A DNA stretch of 64,000 nucleotides, taken from NCBI GenBank assembly GCA_020632755.1, contig JACKEY010000005.1, forward strand, positions 372,001 to 436,000. The letters are read 5' to 3'. Each line of letters begins with the position of its first letter. Position 1 is the first letter of the stretch. Both the position numbers and the translations under genes were made by a program. This document shows, piece by piece, positions 61,044-64,000 of the stretch. Below the pieces are notes generated by a model. The model was given only the letters and a program-made list of their open reading frames with translations. It did not search any database and was not told where the DNA came from. The DNA comes from Alphaproteobacteria bacterium. GTDB lineage: Bacteria; Myxococcota_A; UBA796; UBA2385.

Positions 61044-62027
61044 GTGCTGTTCATCGGCCTGTCCGTGCTCGTGCACGGGCTCGTGCTGCTGCTGGTCTTC
61101 CCGTGGTGGGACCTGCTGACCCACGTCGAGCCCCGGCCCGGCATGTCCCGCCCCGTGCAGCTGCTGGTCGAGGTGCCGGACGCCCTGCCCGAGCCGGAAC
61201 CGCCGGAACCCGAGCTGCCGGACAAGGGCCAGATCGTCGAGCTGCCGGAGCCCGACCATCCCGAGCGCCCCGAAGACGCCGAGTACCTGGCCGAGTACGA
61301 CATCACGGTGCCCGAGGAGACGAAGACCGAGCAGGTCCGCATCAACCCGGAAGTCGTCGCCGACATGTACAGCGAAGACGACAAGCTCGAGTTCGAGGAG
61401 GCCCTGGACCTCGACATCACCGAGCCGAGCACCGGCGCCCAGGTCGGCAACGACAGCTTCGACCCCGACCAGGACGGGGCCCTGGCGTCGCTCCCCTCCC
61501 CCTTCGCCCTGTCCAACAAGGACGGCCTGCAGAAGCCGGTGCCCGCCAGCCACCGGTCCCAGGACATCGCCGGCGCCCCGCAGAACGACCTGCTGGACGA
61601 AGAGGTCGGCGATCGCGTGGCGCTCAACGCCATCGAGATCAAGTACGCCGACTACGTGCTGCGCATCCGGCGGCTGGTGAACTTCTACTGGGAGCAGAAC
61701 CTCGACAACCTGCCCCGGTCCACGGTCCTGTCGAAGCCCCGCTACGAGACCGTGGTCGACGTGGTGCTCGACGGCAACGGCGCGCTGGAGTCGATCGTCG
61801 TGATCGGCGAGAGCGGCAGCGAGCCCATCGACCAGGCCGTCATCGACGCCTTCCGGATCGCCGGGCCCTTCCCGAACCCGCCCGAGCAGCTCATCGCCAA
61901 GGACGGCCGGGTCTACCTGCCGGACTTCTCGTGGACCGTCGAGATCGGCCACGCCCGCGCCCCCTACATGGGGGTGGACCCCCGCGGGGACGTGCGCTTC
62001 CCGGGCATCCTGAAGGCCACCCGCTGA
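61044..62027 (+). CDS. TonB-like energy transducer
   Basis: The product is 327 residues. A single membrane helix near the N-terminus (LFIGLSVLVHGLVLLLVF) is followed by a Pro/Glu-rich periplasmic stretch (VPDALPEPEPPEPELPDKG), an acidic region, and a TonB C-terminal domain (about 195-310; VNFYWEQNLDNLP, VDVVLDGNGALESIVVI, VIDAFRIAGPFPNPP). The His in the membrane helix is as in TonB. GTG 61044 is the first conventional start after an upstream stop at 60954, but the translated upstream sequence (GRTGRAV) is basic, so a rare start further upstream is conceivable. No ExbB/D partner is seen nearby. Confidence 0.8.
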   Translation: MLFIGLSVLVHGLVLLLVFPWWDLLTHVEPRPGMSRPVQLLVEVPDALPEPEPPEPELPDKGQIVELPEPDHPERPEDAEYLAEYDITVPEETKTEQVRINPEVVADMYSEDDKLEFEEALDLDITEPSTGAQVGNDSFDPDQDGALASLPSPFALSNKDGLQKPVPASHRSQDIAGAPQNDLLDEEVGDRVALNAIEIKYADYVLRIRRLVNFYWEQNLDNLPRSTVLSKPRYETVVDVVLDGNGALESIVVIGESGSEPIDQAVIDAFRIAGPFPNPPEQLIAKDGRVYLPDFSWTVEIGHARAPYMGVDPRGDVRFPGILKATR

Positions 62028-62040
62028 CGGCCCGCGCCGC

Positions 62041-62643
62041 TCACAGCGGCGGCAGCAGGTCCTCTTCGTCGACGCTGTCTTCGTCCGTGCCCTCGGCCTC
62101 GAGGCGCTCGGCATCGGTGCCACCGGCCCAGTAGGCCGCGTGCGCGTTGTCGGCGTCCAGCTCGGCGGCCTTGGCGAAGGCGGCCCGGGCCTGCTCGACC
62201 AGGGCCTGCCAGCGGCCGGGGTCCCCGAACACGACCTCGTCCTGGTCGGCCTGCTGGCGCAGGGCCTCGCCGCGCAGGTTCCAGGCCAGCGACAGCACGA
62301 CGTTCTCGGGCAGGTCCTGGGTCCACTGGCCGCCGCCCTCCAGGATGCGGATCGCTTCTTCGGCCTGCTCGGCGGCTTCGTCGATCTGCCCGGTCTCCAG
62401 CAGGATGCGGCCGAGCTCCAGCCGCGGTTCCGCCAGCCGGGGCTCGGCCTTGAGGATGGCGGAGAGCTCTTCGGCGGCCTGATCGATGTCGCCCCCGCGG
62501 GCGGCGTCCATGGCCCGCAGGAAGCGGTCGCCCAGCGCGGCGAGGTGATCTTCGTCGTCGTCGATCGCCAGCTCGGCGGCGGCCTGGGCGCGGGCGAGCT
62601 CTTCGGCGGAGGGGTCGCGGGTCGGGGTGTCGTCAGCGGCCAT
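62041..62643 (-). CDS. TPR-containing soluble protein
   Basis: The product is 200 residues, acidic. Two or three tetratricopeptide-like helical pairs cover about 35-180 (AALGDRFLRAMDAARGGDI, EELSAILKAEPRLAEPRLEL, GRILLETGQIDEAAEQAEEA, AKAAELDADNAHAAYWAGG). The tail is acidic (EGTDEDSVDEEDLLPPL). A protein-binding adaptor, partner unknown. Its ATG overlaps the end of the histidine kinase gene by 11 bases, so they are co-transcribed. Confidence 0.75.
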   Translation of the reverse strand: MAADDTPTRDPSAEELARAQAAAELAIDDDEDHLAALGDRFLRAMDAARGGDIDQAAEELSAILKAEPRLAEPRLELGRILLETGQIDEAAEQAEEAIRILEGGGQWTQDLPENVVLSLAWNLRGEALRQQADQDEVVFGDPGRWQALVEQARAAFAKAAELDADNAHAAYWAGGTDAERLEAEGTDEDSVDEEDLLPPL

Positions 62644-63394
62644 CGGGGCGCTCCTGGGGGACGGGCGGGAACCGCGCCTCGACGACGGTCCAGCCGTCCT
62701 CGCGACGCAGCTCCAGCGTGCCGCCGGCCTGTACCACGAGGTGACGGGCGACGCTCAGGCCGAGACCGGTGCCCTTGCCGACCGGCTTCGTCGTGAAGAA
62801 CGGCTCGAAGGCCCGGGCGAGCACGTCGGCGTCGGGCTCGGGCCCGTCGTCGCGCACGCGCACCCGCGGGCCGTCCACCTCGACCCGCACCGCCGCGGTC
62901 GAGGCGTCCAGGGCGTTTCCGATCAGGTTGGCCACGATCTGCTGCACGGCAACCGGGTCGGCGAGCACGGTGGTGCCGGCGTCGCGCAGGTCGAGCACCA
63001 GCTGGCGGCCGTGTGCGCGGGCCCGGCTCTCGAAGAGCTGCACGGCGGCGGTCGTCGGCGGCGCCAGGAGCTGGGCGGCCGTCGCCGTCGAGGGCCGGCG
63101 CGAGCCCCCGGCGTAGCGAGCGGCCAGGCCGTCGAGCAGGCCGAGCTGGTCGCGTAGCGTGGCCACCATGTCGCGGGCGCCGGCGACATCGGGCGGGTCG
63201 GCCGCGAGGCGCTGCTCCAGCAGCTGGGCCAGCCCGGACACGGCGAACAGCGGCTGGCGCAGCTCGTGCACCAGCTCGGCGGCCTGCAGGCCCAGCTCCG
63301 CCAGGCGGCCCATCTCCAGCAGTCGCTCGTCGATGACGCCGTCGTCGGTGCCGGGCGCCGCGTCGGGGGTGGGTTCTTCGGGGGGCTCGGTCAA
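62633..63394 (-). CDS. Soluble histidine kinase
   Basis: The product is 253 residues with no membrane helix and no recognisable input domain beyond a Pro/Asp-rich N-terminus (TEPPEEPTPDAAPG). The phosphoacceptor box is ELVHELRQPLFAVSG; the catalytic domain has N-box (VANLIGNALDAS), G1 (VRDDGPEPDAD), F-box (AFEPFFTTKPVG) and G2 (GKGTGLGLSVARH). The TTG start is fixed by GGAGG four bases upstream and overlaps the stop of the preceding secreted-protein gene by four bases. A partner response regulator is not visible and may lie beyond the right edge. Confidence 0.88.
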   Translation of the reverse strand: MTEPPEEPTPDAAPGTDDGVIDERLLEMGRLAELGLQAAELVHELRQPLFAVSGLAQLLEQRLAADPPDVAGARDMVATLRDQLGLLDGLAARYAGGSRRPSTATAAQLLAPPTTAAVQLFESRARAHGRQLVLDLRDAGTTVLADPVAVQQIVANLIGNALDASTAAVRVEVDGPRVRVRDDGPEPDADVLARAFEPFFTTKPVGKGTGLGLSVARHLVVQAGGTLELRREDGWTVVEARFPPVPQERPDGR

Positions 63395-64000
63395 GGCGCC
63401 TCCACGTGCTGGTCCAAGGTGATGGTGGTCTGGCAGCTCAGGCCGGTGTTCCAGGCGGAATCGGCCGGGGTGAGCTGCACGGTGTAGGCGCCGCTGGCGG
63501 CGATCAGGCCGTCGTCGCCGCGGCCGTCCCAGTACAGGGTGGCGCCGCTGCCGGACGTGGCGGTCCAGGTGGTGCGCACGGTGTGGCCCGCGGCGTCGAT
63601 CAGATCCAGCCGCCACCAGGCCGCCGCAGCGTCGGCGACGGCCGTCACGCGGACCTGATCGGCTTCCAGTCCGGCGCCGTCATCGCCGTCGGGACGGAAG
63701 GTCGCCGGGGTCCGGGCGCAGGCGCCGATGGTCGTGTCGGGCGCGGCGTCCGCGACGCCGCCGAAGGTCCGGCTGTAGGCGCTGCCCGAGCCGGTGCCCG
63801 CGCCGTCCAGCCGGTTGCCGGCCAGGTCGCGCACGGTCGCCCCGCCCGTGCCGATCCCCAGCGTCCAGGCGTGGTCCGTGCCGAGGGGGACCGGGGACGA
63901 CAGGGTCACCGTGGTCCCGTCGTCGGACAGGCTCAGGTCGGCGTCTTCGAGCACCACGGGGTCGCCCAGGTCATCCACCAGGGAGAAGGCCGTGGCCCGC
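63391..64000 (-). CDS. Secreted Ig-like/FlgD-like repeat protein, C-terminal part, cut by right edge
   Basis: About 203 residues are visible and the frame is open at the right edge. The upstream-most visible part (about VVLEDADLSLSDDGTTVTLSS, then TDHAWTLGIGTGGATVRDLAGN) has the Ca-binding Ig-like (Big_5/SbsA-type) pattern; the C-terminus (RLDLIDAAGHTVRTTW, YWDGRGDDGLIAASGAYTVQLTPAD) matches the FlgD-type Ig-like domain that ends many secreted proteins in this group. Likely a cell-surface or secreted protein. It is first of the visible minus-strand operon with the histidine kinase and TPR protein. Confidence 0.75.
   Translation of the reverse strand, partial: RATAFSLVDDLGDPVVLEDADLSLSDDGTTVTLSSPVPLGTDHAWTLGIGTGGATVRDLAGNRLDGAGTGSGSAYSRTFGGVADAAPDTTIGACARTPATFRPDGDDGAGLEADQVRVTAVADAAAAWWRLDLIDAAGHTVRTTWTATSGSGATLYWDGRGDDGLIAASGAYTVQLTPADSAWNTGLSCQTTITLDQHVEAP
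63399..63403 (-). promoter_or_regulatory. Ribosome binding site deciding the TTG start of the histidine kinase
   Basis: GGAGG on the minus strand, four bases before TTG at 63394. The longer in-frame reading upstream is incompatible with the secreted-protein gene. Confidence 0.6.

Overview
The window is 64 kb of very GC-rich bacterial chromosome, densely coded, with many 1-8 base gene overlaps and frequent GTG and TTG starts. The gene content suggests Myxococcota or a close deltaproteobacterial relative. It includes a giant TPR protein with an Ala/Glu-rich segment, many small lipoproteins, an RCC1-like beta-propeller lipoprotein, a MopE-like Asp-rich lipoprotein, an ECF sigma with a tiny zinc-finger anti-sigma, a TonB-like protein and a six-repeat ribosomal protein S1. 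That assignment rests on gene style and not on a marker phylogeny. I see no rRNA, CRISPR array, insertion sequence or prophage. One tRNA (Thr, anticodon CGT) is present.

Left region (1-8.3 kb): an accessory-looking block. A macro/SIR2-like protein running off the left edge is divergent from a coiled-coil protein and an unknown 325-residue protein. These face, tail to tail, a two-gene minus-strand operon encoding a GHKL (HSP90-type) ATPase and a 1171-residue partner whose own GHKL motifs look inactivated. This is the best candidate in the window for an undescribed multi-gene system. Next, 8.4-10.3 kb carries an unusual single-polypeptide fusion of acetate kinase with a PduL-type phosphotransacylase.

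Middle-left (10.3-27.3 kb): two TerB-like proteins, a bile-acid/Na+ symporter-family transporter followed by a histidine kinase, OmpR-type regulator and fatty-acid desaturase (a possible membrane-lipid response unit), a PrsW-like membrane protease, a group-2-type sigma-70, a UPF0182 membrane protein, a Gly-rich lipoprotein, an RRM/RGG RNA-binding protein, a short-chain dehydrogenase, a conserved protein whose 3' end overlaps the antisense tRNA-Thr, an outer-membrane-barrel candidate and a UDP-glucuronate decarboxylase-type epimerase.

Central and right (27.5-57.4 kb): after the 1943-residue TPR protein come long co-directional housekeeping runs: cysteine desulfurase, mnmA, rnc, an Elp3-like protein without radical-SAM cysteines, era, der, mutL and miaA; then a lipoprotein, accA, aroA, cmk and rpsA; then a LapA-like membrane protein, a DsbA-like lipoprotein, rsmB, the RCC1-like lipoprotein, mutS, an AmiC-type amidase and a XerC/D recombinase. 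These cover tRNA modification, RNA processing, ribosome assembly, mismatch repair, fatty-acid and aromatic biosynthesis and cell division.

Right end (57.4-64 kb): the MopE-like lipoprotein, a class I glutamine amidotransferase and a 2Fe-2S ferredoxin (minus strand), the ECF sigma/anti-sigma pair separated by 16-base-period repeats, the TonB-like protein, and a minus-strand operon of a secreted Ig-like protein (cut by the edge), a soluble histidine kinase and a TPR protein.
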